64,000 nucleotides of DNA, taken from assembly GCF_000564855.1 (NCBI RefSeq), contig NZ_AYXG01000048.1, forward strand, positions 33,973-97,972, in the 5' to 3' direction. The position numbers and the translations under genes are program-made. This DNA is from Actinokineospora spheciospongiae. GTDB taxonomy: Bacteria; Actinomycetota; Actinomycetes; Mycobacteriales; Pseudonocardiaceae. The first letter of the stretch is position 1; every line of letters begins with the position of its first letter. Under the pieces are notes generated by a model. That model saw nothing but the letters and a program-made list of their open reading frames with translations, had not been told where the DNA came from and did no database searches. Shown here one piece after another: positions 52,440 to 64,000 of the stretch.

Positions 52440-54143
52440 ATGCGACTGCCCGATCCCGCGACCTCGCGGGTCATCCTGATCGGCACCGCGGCGTACGAGG
52501 ACCCTGACATCGCCGACCTGCCCGCGGTGTCGGCGAACGTCACCGACCTGGCGCGGGTGCTGACCGACCCGGACCTCGGTGGCTTGGATGACGCCGCGTG
52601 CCACCGCTTCGTCGACCCGCGCTCGGACGACGTCTGGCGGATAGCCGAACTGGCGGCGCAAGCCGAGGACGTGCTGGTGGTGTACTTCGCCGGGCACGGC
52701 CTGCTCGGCGACGACGGGACGCTGCTGCTGGGCATGGCCAACACCAAGCTCAGCTACCCGGAGTTCACCGCCCTGCACGTCGACCAGTTGGTCCGGGCCA
52801 TCGAGACCAGCCAGGCGAAGACCCGGTTGTTCGTGCTCGACTGCTGCTACTCCGAGCGCGCGCTCAGGCACATGGGCACCCCGGCGCAGCAGTTGGTGAT
52901 CGAGGGCACCTACACGCTGGCCTCGGCACCGGCCAACCGCAGCGCCGTCGCGCCGGAGGGCGAGCGGCACACGGCGTTCACCGGTGAGCTGATCTCCCTG
53001 CTCCGCTCGGGCGATCCCGCCGAGGAGGAGTTGCTGTCGGTCGCCGCGGTGTTCCGCAAGCTGGTGCCCGCGCTGCGGTCGAAGGGCTACCCGACGCCGA
53101 AGCAGTCGAACAGCGGCACCGCCTCGGCGCTGGCCCTGGTCCGCAACGCGGCCTACCGGCCCGCCCGGTTGGCGGCTCCCCCGCCCGCCCTCCCGTCCGC
53201 GGTGGACCTGCGGCGCGCGGTGCTGCGGGCGACGTCGCCGGTCGCCGAGCGCTTGGCCGCGCTGGACACCCTGGTCCGGCGGGCCAAGGCGGACGAGGAT
53301 TGCGTCGAGGAGCTGGAGCTGCTCGCGGTCAGCGGCTACGTGCCCCTGGTCCTGCGGCTGGGCTGCGTGTACGCCCTCGACGCGCTGCGGGAGGAGTCCA
53401 GGGCGAAGACCGCGGCGGCCACGATCGTCGCGGGCACGAGCGCGACCGTGGACCTGGTGCGGTTCTTGCTGGGGTCGCTGGTGCACACCGGTGACGGCGT
53501 CGCGCTCAGCGAACTGGGCAGGCACTCGCACCCGCTGTGGGGCCGTCAGGTGTCTGACGTGCTCTCGGGCATCGGCATCCCGGTGTCTGAGCGGATCAGG
53601 GCGGCCGCCGACCTGGCCGGGCTCGGCTGTCACGCAGCGGCCCTGACGCTGCTCCGCGCGCTCTCCGACCGCCCCGACATCGCCGAGGACGCGCGCGAGC
53701 AGATCCGAGCAGCCATCCGCGAGACGGAGGCCGATGCGACCGCGGAGCTGCGCTTCAGCTTCAAGCCCGCGCCCCCGAACCGATGGGGCATCCAGCCGCT
53801 GCTGGGGGAACCCCCGTTGACGCTCCTCCGCGGCAAGCACCTCAAAACCCTCAAGCCCGGATTGACAATCGATCGCTACGGCCAACCCACCGGGAACCTG
53901 ACCTACCACGCGGGTACGCCCTTCGAACGCCGCTCGCTCGTCCCCGAGTGGATCGAGTATCCATATCACGCGTACGAGGTGCGCGAGCCGTTGCGGGCGC
54001 TGGTCGGGACAGCGGTCCCGTGGTTCGACCAGCCGGGCGGGGGCACCGCGTACGTTCTGCCCCACTCGATCGCGGACCTGCTTGAGCGCGGTCTGATCGC
54101 GGAGGTGCCCGCCCAGGCACCGGGCCGGTACCGGGCGGGCTGA
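52440..54143 (+). CDS. Caspase-like protease fused to a TNT-type NAD+ glycohydrolase domain
   Basis: A 567-residue cytosolic effector in three parts. Residues 1-240 are a caspase-like peptidase with His86 in VVYFAGHGLL and Cys136 in LDCCYSER as the catalytic dyad. Residues 255-430 are alpha-helical and repeat-like. Residues 470-555 match the tuberculosis necrotizing toxin fold: LKPGLTIDRYGQPTGN, GTPFERRSL, PYHAYEVREPL and VPWFDQPGGGTAYVLP. TNT domains destroy NAD+. As I recall the family, the loop usually reads GGGxQ; here it is GGGTA (533-537), so activity may differ. Protease activation could release the toxin. No TNT immunity gene is adjacent, pointing to a suicidal defence role together with the EACC1-like protein. 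Confidence 0.82.
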   Translation: MRLPDPATSRVILIGTAAYEDPDIADLPAVSANVTDLARVLTDPDLGGLDDAACHRFVDPRSDDVWRIAELAAQAEDVLVVYFAGHGLLGDDGTLLLGMANTKLSYPEFTALHVDQLVRAIETSQAKTRLFVLDCCYSERALRHMGTPAQQLVIEGTYTLASAPANRSAVAPEGERHTAFTGELISLLRSGDPAEEELLSVAAVFRKLVPALRSKGYPTPKQSNSGTASALALVRNAAYRPARLAAPPPALPSAVDLRRAVLRATSPVAERLAALDTLVRRAKADEDCVEELELLAVSGYVPLVLRLGCVYALDALREESRAKTAAATIVAGTSATVDLVRFLLGSLVHTGDGVALSELGRHSHPLWGRQVSDVLSGIGIPVSERIRAAADLAGLGCHAAALTLLRALSDRPDIAEDAREQIRAAIRETEADATAELRFSFKPAPPNRWGIQPLLGEPPLTLLRGKHLKTLKPGLTIDRYGQPTGNLTYHAGTPFERRSLVPEWIEYPYHAYEVREPLRALVGTAVPWFDQPGGGTAYVLPHSIADLLERGLIAEVPAQAPGRYRAG

Positions 54144-54151
54144 CCCGACCG

Positions 54152-57736
<3,585 letters not shown>

Positions 57737-57754
57737 CGAGTCCCTTCCCGGGGT

Positions 57755-57880
57755 GTCCGCGCCCCTGGATCGGTGGGCAATGGCCGGAGTTCCTGGCTCC
57801 CCGGGCGGGCGCCCGGGTGACAGTGGCGGGACCGCGCCGGTTTCGCACCGGCTTCCTCCACGTGCCATTGCTGTGTCGCG
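57755..57880 (-). promoter_or_regulatory. Cobalamin riboswitch in the cobN leader
   Basis: On the minus strand the leader contains GGAGGAAGCCGGTGCGAAAC, then CGGTCCCGCCACTGTCACCC with the B12-box core GCCACTG (57827-57821), and downstream GAGCCAGGAACTC. These conserved pieces are in the correct order and spacing for an adenosylcobalamin-type riboswitch. The B12 box is about 85 bases before the cobN ATG, leaving room for an expression platform that masks the ribosome site. Confidence 0.9.
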
Positions 57881-57899
57881 CCCACCCTATATTCACCGG

Positions 57900-59027
57900 G
57901 TGCCCCTCCCCCAGCGCCGAACGGGCGCCGATGCCTGCCCCGGTGCGCTCGACACGCACGCGGCGGCCGACGGCGGGCTCGCCCGGGTGCGCGTGCCGGG
58001 CGGTCTGCTGCGGCCCGAGCAGTTGCTCGCGGTGGCCGAAGCGGCTGCCGACCTGGGCACTCCCGTGCTGGAGCTGACCTCGCGGGCGAACCTCCAGGTG
58101 CGCGGGCTGGCCCCGGGCGCGGAGGTCGAGCTGGGTGACCGGCTGGCCCGGGTGGGGCTGCTGCCGTCGCCGACGCACGAGAAAGTGCGCAACATCATGG
58201 CCTCCCCGCTGGGCGGGCAGCGGTGGGTGGCCGAGCTGGACGCGGGCCTGTGCGCGGACCCCGGCCTCGCCGGGCTGCCCGGCCGGTTCCTGTTCTGCCT
58301 GGACGACGGGCGCGGCGACGTGGCCTGGGCCGGGGCCGACGTGGCCGCGCTGCCGGTCGGCGACGCGGTGGCGGTCCTGCTCGGCGGCGCCGACCACGGT
58401 GTGCGGGTGCGCCCGGGCGAGGTGGTCGGGGCGGTGCTGGCCGCCGCGCGGGCGTTCCTGGAGCTGCGCGACGGGCAGTGGCGGGTGCGCGAGCTGGGCG
58501 CGGGTGTGGCGGAGATCGCCACCCGGCTGGGCGCGGGGCCCGCGCGGGTTACGGTCACCCCGCCGGTGACGGCCGGGCCGATCGGGCCGGTCGGGTTCGG
58601 TGACGGCGGTGCCGGGTACGCGGTGGCCGTGCCACTGGGACGGATCACCCGCGAGCAGGCCGCCGCGCTGGCGGATCGCGGCGAGGTCGTGCTCACCCCC
58701 TGGCGGGGTGCGGTGGTGCGCGGCGACGGGTCCGGGTTGGCCGACGTGGGGTTGCTGACCTCGGCGGAGGACCCGGGGATCGGGGTGACCGCGTGCACCG
58801 GGCGGCCGGGCTGCGCCAAGGCGCACGCCGACGTGCAGGCGGCGGCGCGCGGGCTGCGGGTCGGCGGGCGGGCGGTGCACTGGTCGGGCTGTGACCGGCG
58901 GTGCGGGCGGCCCGCCGGGGATGTGCTGGACGTGGTGGCCACGGAGGCCGGCTACCTCGTCGACGGTCGGGCGGTGCCCGGCGAGCGGGTGGTCGAGGCG
59001 GCGACCCAGGGAAGGGAACAGCGGTGA
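57900..59027 (+). CDS. cobG: Precorrin-3B synthase CobG
   Basis: A 375-residue sulfite/nitrite-reductase-like enzyme that uses oxygen to convert precorrin-3A to precorrin-3B, the defining step of the aerobic cobalamin route. [14 protein letters not shown] is the siroheme-reductase-type N-terminal block. The 4Fe-4S ligands lie in [15 protein letters not shown] and [11 protein letters not shown]. The GTG start lies six bases after TATATT (57888-57893), so it is probably leaderless and not under the riboswitch of the opposite strand. It overlaps cobH by GTGA. Confidence 0.92.
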   Translation: MPLPQRRTGADACPGALDTHAAADGGLARVRVPGGLLRPEQLLAVAEAAADLGTPVLELTSRANLQVRGLAPGAEVELGDRLARVGLLPSPTHEKVRNIMASPLGGQRWVAELDAGLCADPGLAGLPGRFLFCLDDGRGDVAWAGADVAALPVGDAVAVLLGGADHGVRVRPGEVVGAVLAAARAFLELRDGQWRVRELGAGVAEIATRLGAGPARVTVTPPVTAGPIGPVGFGDGGAGYAVAVPLGRITREQAAALADRGEVVLTPWRGAVVRGDGSGLADVGLLTSAEDPGIGVTACTGRPGCAKAHADVQAAARGLRVGGRAVHWSGCDRRCGRPAGDVLDVVATEAGYLVDGRAVPGERVVEAATQGREQR

Positions 59028-59680
59028 GCGAGTACAGCGAAAATGGCTACACGGTGCCCGACTACGTGAAGGACGGCCAGGAGATCTACCGGCGGTCGTT
59101 CGCCACGATCCGGTCCGAGGCGCGGCTGGACGGGCTGCCCGAGGACGTGGCCAGGGTGGTGGTGCGGATGATCCACGCCTGCGGCATGGTCGACCTGGTC
59201 GACGACGTGGCCTACTCCCCCGACGTGGTCAGCTCCGCGCGCGCCGCGCTGCTGGCCGGGCACCCGATCCTGTGCGACGCGCACATGGTCGCCTCCGGCA
59301 TCACCCGCCGCAGGCTGCCCGCGGACAACGACGTCCTCTGCACGCTGACGGACCCGCGGGTGCCGGGTCTGGCCGAGGAGCTGGGCAACACCCGCAGCGC
59401 GGCGGCGCTGGAGCTGTGGCGCGACCACCTCAACGGCGCCGTGGTGGCGATCGGCAACGCGCCGACCGCGCTGTTCCGGCTGCTGGAGCTGATCGAGTCG
59501 GGCGCGGGCCGCCCGGCGGCGGTCCTCGGGCTGCCGGTCGGGTTCATCGGCGCCGCCGAGTCCAAGGACGCCCTGGCCGCGTACCCCGGTGAGGTCCCGT
59601 ACCTGGTGGTGCGCGGTCGGCGCGGCGGCAGCGCGATGGCCGTGGCCGCGATCAACGCGATCGCGAGCGAGGAGGAATGA
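59024..59680 (+). CDS. cobH: Precorrin-8X methylmutase CobH
   Basis: A 218-residue enzyme that moves a methyl group from C11 to C12 of precorrin-8X to give hydrogenobyrinic acid. The catalytic histidine is His51 in [25 protein letters not shown] and [19 protein letters not shown] stretches ([16 protein letters not shown]) and [13 protein letters not shown] are family hallmarks. It is translationally coupled to cobG and cobIJ by overlapping stop/start codons. Confidence 0.95.
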   Translation: MSEYSENGYTVPDYVKDGQEIYRRSFATIRSEARLDGLPEDVARVVVRMIHACGMVDLVDDVAYSPDVVSSARAALLAGHPILCDAHMVASGITRRRLPADNDVLCTLTDPRVPGLAEELGNTRSAAALELWRDHLNGAVVAIGNAPTALFRLLELIESGAGRPAAVLGLPVGFIGAAESKDALAAYPGEVPYLVVRGRRGGSAMAVAAINAIASEEE

Positions 59681-61191
59681 CCGGCACGCTGTACGGGGTC
59701 GGCCTGGGCCCCGGCGACCCCGAGCTGGTGACGGTGAAGGCGGCCCGGCTGATTTCCTCGGCCGCGGTGGTCGCCTACCACTCGGCCCGGCACGGCCGGT
59801 CGATCGCGCGCGGTGTCGCCGCCCCCTACCTGCGGGAGGGGCAGATCGAGGAACAGCTCGTCTACCCGCTGACGGTGGAGACCACCGATCACCCCGGCGG
59901 CTACGCGGGCGCCATGGCCGACTTCTACGAAGCCGCCGCCGCCCGGCTGGCCGCGCACCTCGACGCCGGGCGCGACGTGGTGGTGCTCGCCGAGGGCGAC
60001 CCGCTGTTCTACGGCTCCTACATGCACATGCACAAGCGGCTCTGCGGTCGCTACGCCACCGAGGTCGTGCCCGGGGTGACCTCGGTCAGCGCGGCGTCGG
60101 CGGTCCTGGGCGTGCCGCTGGTCGAGGGCGAGGAGGTGCTGACCGTGCTGCCGGGGACGCTGCCCGCCGAGGCGCTGTCGGCGCGGCTCGCGGCCACCGA
60201 CTCCGCGGCGGTGCTCAAGCTGGGGCGCAACTTCGACAAGGTGCGCGGGGCGTTCGAGGCGGCCGGGAAGCTCGACCGGGCGCTGTACGTGGAGCGGGCG
60301 ACCTGGGAGCAGGGGCGGGCGCTGCCGCTGGCCGAGGTGGACCCGGCGTCGGTTCCGTACTTCTCCCTGGCGCTGCTGCCCAGCCCGGTCAACGACGGGG
60401 TGGCCGCCGGGGTGTCGCCGCACGTGGCGACCGGCTCGGTGGGGGGCTCGGTGACCGTCGTGGGCACCGGTCCGGCGGGGCGGCCGTGGCTGACACCGGA
60501 GGCGCAGGAGGCGCTGGCGGTGGCCGACGACCTGGTCGGGTACACGACGTACCTGGCGCGGGTGGCGCCGAACCCGCGGCAGCGCAGGCACGCCTCGGAC
60601 AACCAGGTGGAGGCCGAGCGGGCGGCGTTCGCGCTCGACCTGGCCAAGCGCGGGCGGCGGGTCGCGGTGGTCTCCTCCGGTGACCCCGGCGTGTTCGCCA
60701 TGGCCGCGGCGGTGCTGGAGGTGGCGACCGACCCGCAGTGGAAGGACGTGCCGGTGCGGGTGCTGCCCGGGTTGACCGCCGCGCAGGCGGTGGCCAGCCG
60801 GGTCGGGGCGCCGCTGGGGCACGACTTCGCCACCATCTCGCTGTCGGACCGGCTCAAGCCGTGGGAGGTCATCGTGCGCCGCCTGGACGCGGTGGCCGCC
60901 GCCGACCTGGCGATCGCGATCTACAACCCGGCGTCGAAGTCGCGGACCTGGCAGCTCGGCGAGGCGCGGGACGTGCTGCTGCGCCACCGCTCCCCGGACA
61001 CCCCGGTGGTCATCGGGCGCGACGTGGGCGGTCCGCAGGAGACGGTCCGGGTGCTGCGGTTGGACGAGCTGGACCCGACCACCGTGGACATGCGCTGCCT
61101 GCTGCTGATCGGCTCGTCGCAGACCAGGGTGGTCGAGCGCGGCGACGGCTCGACGGCCGTGTTCACCCCCCGGACGTACCCGGCGGGTTGA
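59677..61191 (+). CDS. cobIJ: Fused precorrin-2 C20-methyltransferase and precorrin-3B C17-methyltransferase
   Basis: A 504-residue fusion of CobI and CobJ. The CobI half (about 1-245) starts [20 protein letters not shown] and has [20 protein letters not shown]. The CobJ half (about 250-500) starts [19 protein letters not shown] and has [20 protein letters not shown] and [13 protein letters not shown]. Both use SAM on the corrin ring, flanking the CobG step, so fusion may channel intermediates. The ATG overlaps the cobH stop, and its end overlaps a converging gene by about 28 bases. Confidence 0.95.
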   Translation: MTGTLYGVGLGPGDPELVTVKAARLISSAAVVAYHSARHGRSIARGVAAPYLREGQIEEQLVYPLTVETTDHPGGYAGAMADFYEAAAARLAAHLDAGRDVVVLAEGDPLFYGSYMHMHKRLCGRYATEVVPGVTSVSAASAVLGVPLVEGEEVLTVLPGTLPAEALSARLAATDSAAVLKLGRNFDKVRGAFEAAGKLDRALYVERATWEQGRALPLAEVDPASVPYFSLALLPSPVNDGVAAGVSPHVATGSVGGSVTVVGTGPAGRPWLTPEAQEALAVADDLVGYTTYLARVAPNPRQRRHASDNQVEAERAAFALDLAKRGRRVAVVSSGDPGVFAMAAAVLEVATDPQWKDVPVRVLPGLTAAQAVASRVGAPLGHDFATISLSDRLKPWEVIVRRLDAVAAADLAIAIYNPASKSRTWQLGEARDVLLRHRSPDTPVVIGRDVGGPQETVRVLRLDELDPTTVDMRCLLLIGSSQTRVVERGDGSTAVFTPRTYPAG

Positions 61192-61600
61192 GGCGGGCGG
61201 TGATCTGCTGGACGACCCAGCCGTTGCCGTCGGGGTCGTCGAAGAACAGGAAGCCCTGGTTGTTCAGGTCGTCGTCGGGCTCGGCGGGGCGGAACCCGCC
61301 GGGTCCGGCGACCTGCACCGGCGTGGTCGTCACGCCCCGCTCGGCCAACTGCGCGTGCGCGGCGCGGATGTCGCCGACGACGAGCTGCAACCCCTTGAGG
61401 GAGCCGGGTTCCATGACGCCGACGCCGGTGCCGATCACGATCGAGCAGCCGGAGCCGGGCGGGGTGAGCTGCACCACCCGCATGTCGTCGCTGACGCGGG
61501 CGTCGTGGTCGAGGGTGAAGCCGAGCCGGTCGGCGTAGAACTCCTTGGCCCGGTCCACGTCGGAGACGGGCACGACGACGACTTCGAGTGTCCACTGCAC
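61163..61600 (-). CDS. VOC-superfamily (glyoxalase-like) protein
   Basis: A 145-residue protein with two vicinal-oxygen-chelate modules: WTLEVVVVPVSDVDRAKEFY at the start and FLFFDDPDGNGWVVQQI near the end. It probably acts as a small-molecule-binding or metal-dependent enzyme; the substrate is not evident. The gene converges on cobIJ with a short overlap. The ATG at 61600 lacks a strong ribosome site and may be translated from a short leader. Confidence 0.85.
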   Translation of the reverse strand: MQWTLEVVVVPVSDVDRAKEFYADRLGFTLDHDARVSDDMRVVQLTPPGSGCSIVIGTGVGVMEPGSLKGLQLVVGDIRAAHAQLAERGVTTTPVQVAGPGGFRPAEPDDDLNNQGFLFFDDPDGNGWVVQQITARLNPPGTSGG

Positions 61601-61662
61601 GCACCTGTCCTACCAGACGTGTCGAGCCCACGACCGGGGCATCCTCTGTGGACGGACGGGGG

Positions 61663-62316
61663 TCAGCCGCCGGTGATGCCCGCGAGCAGCCGGTCGAGGC
61701 CCCAGAGGTACTGCTCCACGGTGTTGTACCGCGCGATGACGTCGGCGGCGGCCACCGTGCGCGGGTACCGGTCCGCCGGGAGGGCGGCCAGCCCGGCCCG
61801 CCGCCCGCCGATCCGCTCCGCCTCCGACGGCGCCGCCCCCTGGTCGGCGGCCTCCAGCGCGATCGAGCCCAGCACGTGGACGATGACCGAGTAGGACGCC
61901 CGCGCGGCCGTCTCGCGGTCCAGGCCCGCCTCGGCGAGGGCGTCGAGCACCAGTTCGCCGAGCCGCAGCGCCTCCGGCCCGTCCAGCGGGGCCGACATCA
62001 GCAGCGCCGCCGAACCCGGGTGGGCCAGCACGCCCTCCCGCAACCCCACGGCGGCCCCGCGCAGCCGCTCGTCCCAGCGCCCCGGTCCGGTCAGCGGCGG
62101 GATGCCGTGCCTGCCGAGGAGCCGGTCGAAGACGGCGCGCACGACCGCGGCCTTGTCCGGGAAGTAGGTGTAGAGGGCGTTCGGCGCGACCCCGGCGGCG
62201 GCCGCGATCCCGCGCATCGACAGCGCCTCCGCGCCGCTCTCGTCGAGCAGGCGCAGCGCCGCGTCGGTGATGGTCTCCGGCGACAGCGTGCGCCGGGGTC
62301 CCGGGCGTCCCGGCAT
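61663..62316 (-). CDS. TetR-family repressor of the divergent membrane protein gene
   Basis: A 217-residue TetR regulator. The helix-turn-helix lies near residues 12-60 (TITDAALRLLDESGAEALSM, then VAPNALYTYFPDKAAVVRAV). The C-terminal domain is of the TetR_C type that binds bulky ligands. GAGGAGGAG precedes the ATG at 62316. Several GTAC-centred palindromes fill the gap to the divergent membrane protein gene, so joint repression is expected. Confidence 0.88.
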   Translation of the reverse strand: MPGRPGPRRTLSPETITDAALRLLDESGAEALSMRGIAAAAGVAPNALYTYFPDKAAVVRAVFDRLLGRHGIPPLTGPGRWDERLRGAAVGLREGVLAHPGSAALLMSAPLDGPEALRLGELVLDALAEAGLDRETAARASYSVIVHVLGSIALEAADQGAAPSEAERIGGRRAGLAALPADRYPRTVAAADVIARYNTVEQYLWGLDRLLAGITGG

Positions 62317-62351
62317 TCGACTCCTCCTCGGCTCGACCCTTGACGTTGGAC

Positions 62352-62398
62352 AGCGTACAGGATTAACTCTGCACAGCGTACAAATTGTACGACGTACA
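62352..62398. promoter_or_regulatory. Nested palindromic TetR operators
   Basis: CGTACAA-A-TTGTACG (62377-62391) and TGTACG-A-CGTACA (62386-62398) are perfect overlapping inverted repeats, and a further half-site GCGTACAG lies near 62353. The region is AT-rich compared with its surroundings and is the only promoter candidate for the genes on both sides. Confidence 0.75.
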
Positions 62399-62412
62399 GA
62401 AAGGGGGTCGCC

Positions 62413-63183
62413 GTGCGCGACCGGACCACCGGAACGCTGATGGTCGCCGGGGCGGTGGCGGCGAACACCGCCTTCGCCGTCCTCGGCGCGGTCTTCGACT
62501 ACCCCGACGTGCTCGGCCACCCGGCGGCCGAGGTGCTGGCGCGCTTCCACCGGCGGCCCGTCCTCATCGGCTCGACGTTCCTGCTGCTCGCGGTCGGCGC
62601 GGGCCTGCTGGCCCCGATCGCGCTGCGCCTGCGCCGCCACGCGGGGCGGTACGGCCGGGCACTGGCGGTGATCGGCGTGGCCGCCGCGGCGGTCCAGGTC
62701 GTCGGACTGCTGCGCTGGCCGCTGCTGGTGCCGTTCCTGGACGTCGAGTCCTTCCCGGTCGTCCACACCGCGCTCGGCACGGTGCTCGGCGAGACGGTCG
62801 GGTACCTGCTGACCGCCGCGTGGACCACCCTCGCCGCCGTCGCGCTCGGACGCCGGATGCCCGGCGGGCGGTTCTCGCTCGCACTCGCGGCAGCCTCGGT
62901 GCCGATGATCGCCGCGGGCGTCCTGGTGCCACTCGGCTTCGAGTTCGCGGATGCGGCCAATTTCGCCGGTTATGTCCTCTGGAGCCTGTGGCTGGTGACC
63001 GCCGGAACGTTTTTCATCACTTCCGGACGAAAAGCCGACGCGGAAGCGACCACTTCGAGCAAGTCGGCGATTGCCAAGCGGGACAACGGATCGAGCTCTG
63101 TAAACCACTCGGCGTCGTTGCCGGGTAACCGAGAGGTGTACACATCGGAAAAGAAAGAACGCTCCTTGCGCACGCGGAGGTGA
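62413..63183 (+). CDS. Seven-helix-type membrane protein (DUF4386-like)
   Basis: A 256-residue membrane protein with six to seven hydrophobic segments between residues 8 and 205 and no signal peptide cleavage site. The layout recalls DUF4386 proteins, often found beside TetR regulators. After residue 207 a hydrophilic, Ser/Lys/Arg-rich tail begins, encoded by DNA with clearly lower GC (63030-63180), which may be an added extension. Function is unknown; the operator arrangement suggests induction by a small molecule. The start is a GTG with GGGGGT upstream. Confidence 0.75.
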   Translation: MRDRTTGTLMVAGAVAANTAFAVLGAVFDYPDVLGHPAAEVLARFHRRPVLIGSTFLLLAVGAGLLAPIALRLRRHAGRYGRALAVIGVAAAAVQVVGLLRWPLLVPFLDVESFPVVHTALGTVLGETVGYLLTAAWTTLAAVALGRRMPGGRFSLALAAASVPMIAAGVLVPLGFEFADAANFAGYVLWSLWLVTAGTFFITSGRKADAEATTSSKSAIAKRDNGSSSVNHSASLPGNREVYTSEKKERSLRTRR

Positions 63184-63292
63184 GCGTGGTTTCGTTTCCC
63201 CTGCGGACCCCTCGGAAAGAACATTCGGGCCGGGCGGGCCTGGAAGTATTTCCCTGTATCACCGCTGATACCCCAGGAAGGTCTAAACCCTG

Positions 63293-64000
63293 ATGCGTCC
63301 CAAGGTTTCCAAGAAGGTGCTGGCGGGTCTCGCCGCCACCACCTCCGTCGGTCTGGTCGCGACCGGGCTGCTGCTCGGCGGCGGCACCAGCTCCGCGGCC
63401 CCGGTGTCGTTGACCCTGAACTACTCGTGCCCGTTCCCGCTGATCGGCAACCAGGACATCAAGGTCGTCATCAACACCGACCTGCCCACCTCGGTCGCCG
63501 TCGGCGAGCAGACCGGCGCCTTCGACATCCAGGCGATCACCACCGTCTCGGGCACCGCGACGCAGGGCCTGTCCCTGGTCGGCGCGGCCACCGTGGAGGG
63601 CACCGCCCTGGCGGGCGCGACCGTGGCGGCCCCGGACATCACGCTGCCGGTGAACGTGCCGATCGCGGTCCCGAAGACCAACGTCCCGGCGTCGGGCGCG
63701 TTCGACATCCCGGCCACCGGCTCGACCCCCTCGCTGTCGTTCCAGAAGCCGGGCGAAGCGAAGATCACCCTCGGTGACCTCAAGCTGACCCTGTCGCCCA
63801 AGCGCGCCGACGGCACGCTGACCGGCCTGGGCACGTTCGACTCGCTGTGCACCGTGGTGCCGGGCCAGAACGTCACGCTGGCCACGTTCCAGATCACGCC
63901 GGTGGAGACCACGACCACCACCGACCCCACCACCACGACCACCGAGCCGACCACGACGACGACGGAACCGACGACCACCACGACGGAACCGACGACGACG
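63293..64000 (+). CDS. Secreted DUF6801-like protein with Thr-rich tail (3' end outside window)
   Basis: The first 236 codons of an exported protein. A Sec-type signal peptide (about residues 1-36, basic start RPKVSKK then a hydrophobic core ending SSAA) is followed by a beta-rich domain. That domain starts LTLNYSCPFPLIGNQDIKV, with a second Cys near the end (FDSLCTVVPG), and probably forms a disulfide. I associate this pattern with DUF6801 of actinobacterial surface proteins. From about residue 213 the sequence becomes a TTTTTEP-type repeat that runs to the edge and may lead to further domains or a wall anchor. AGGAAGG precedes the ATG. Confidence 0.78.
   Translation, partial: MRPKVSKKVLAGLAATTSVGLVATGLLLGGGTSSAAPVSLTLNYSCPFPLIGNQDIKVVINTDLPTSVAVGEQTGAFDIQAITTVSGTATQGLSLVGAATVEGTALAGATVAAPDITLPVNVPIAVPKTNVPASGAFDIPATGSTPSLSFQKPGEAKITLGDLKLTLSPKRADGTLTGLGTFDSLCTVVPGQNVTLATFQITPVETTTTTDPTTTTTEPTTTTTEPTTTTTEPTTT

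Overview
The window is high-GC DNA with GC-rich third codon positions, many GTG starts, stop/start overlaps between genes and several candidate leaderless starts. This points to an actinomycete. The gene mix (SARP-controlled type II polyketide cluster, F420 genes, aerobic cobalamin genes, many TetR regulators) would fit a Pseudonocardiales-type genome, but the genus is an inference.

Positions 1-16700 are the right-hand part of a type II aromatic polyketide cluster that continues off the left edge. It holds an aromatase/cyclase (cut by the edge), an ActIII-type ketoreductase, an NTF2-fold protein of the ActVI-ORFA type, a P450, a SARP activator with an NB-ARC domain, KS-alpha, KS-beta, ACP, a DpsC-like KAS III homologue with Ser instead of Cys, and an FAD hydroxylase. 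These are followed by three sugar O-methyltransferases of the TylF and TylE/MycE types and a GT-like protein of unknown function. The methyltransferase set resembles the one that permethylates rhamnose in elloramycin-type pathways. Five or six paired TCGAG-type heptamers with 11-bp periodicity precede the transcription units and look like the operators of the cluster's SARP.

Positions 16.7-24 kb are the cluster flank. They hold a hemerythrin-like protein, a TetR/DHA2-efflux pair with a perfect palindromic operator, a VOC protein, decayed pretoxin-HINT and subtilase fragments, and a double-MerR regulator divergent from a short UvrA-like protein of the DrrC/TioU resistance type. The UvrA-like gene suggests a DNA-binding product.

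Positions 24-36 kb hold a GT39 / GT2-GtrA / GT39 membrane glycosylation operon, a STAS protein, a DesK/NarL-type two-component system, a beta-lactamase-fold serine hydrolase, a TetR/carotenoid-oxygenase pair and a protein with a duplicated SCO4402-like domain. A deletion scar between two broken divergent genes follows at 36.2-37.4 kb. Positions 37.4-41.6 kb are an acyl-CoA catabolic operon (SDR, MaoC, two acyl-CoA dehydrogenases, TetR).

Positions 41.6-51.8 kb carry an XdhC remnant, regulators, an F420-dependent NADP reductase homologue, a pirin/MarR pair, a DeoR/ROK-kinase pair, FO synthase FbiC, an F420-type flavin-fold protein, and a DoxX/hemerythrin pair. Positions 52.1-54.1 kb encode the most striking system seen: a small EACC1-like protein followed two bases later by a caspase-like protease with an alpha-helical middle and a C-terminal TNT-like (NAD+ glycohydrolase) domain. 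This is a candidate suicide or anti-phage module. Positions 54.2-61.2 kb are aerobic cobalamin genes: cobN behind a cobalamin riboswitch, and divergent cobG-cobH-cobIJ. The right end has a VOC protein, a TetR/membrane-protein pair with nested palindromic operators, and a secreted DUF6801-type protein cut by the edge.
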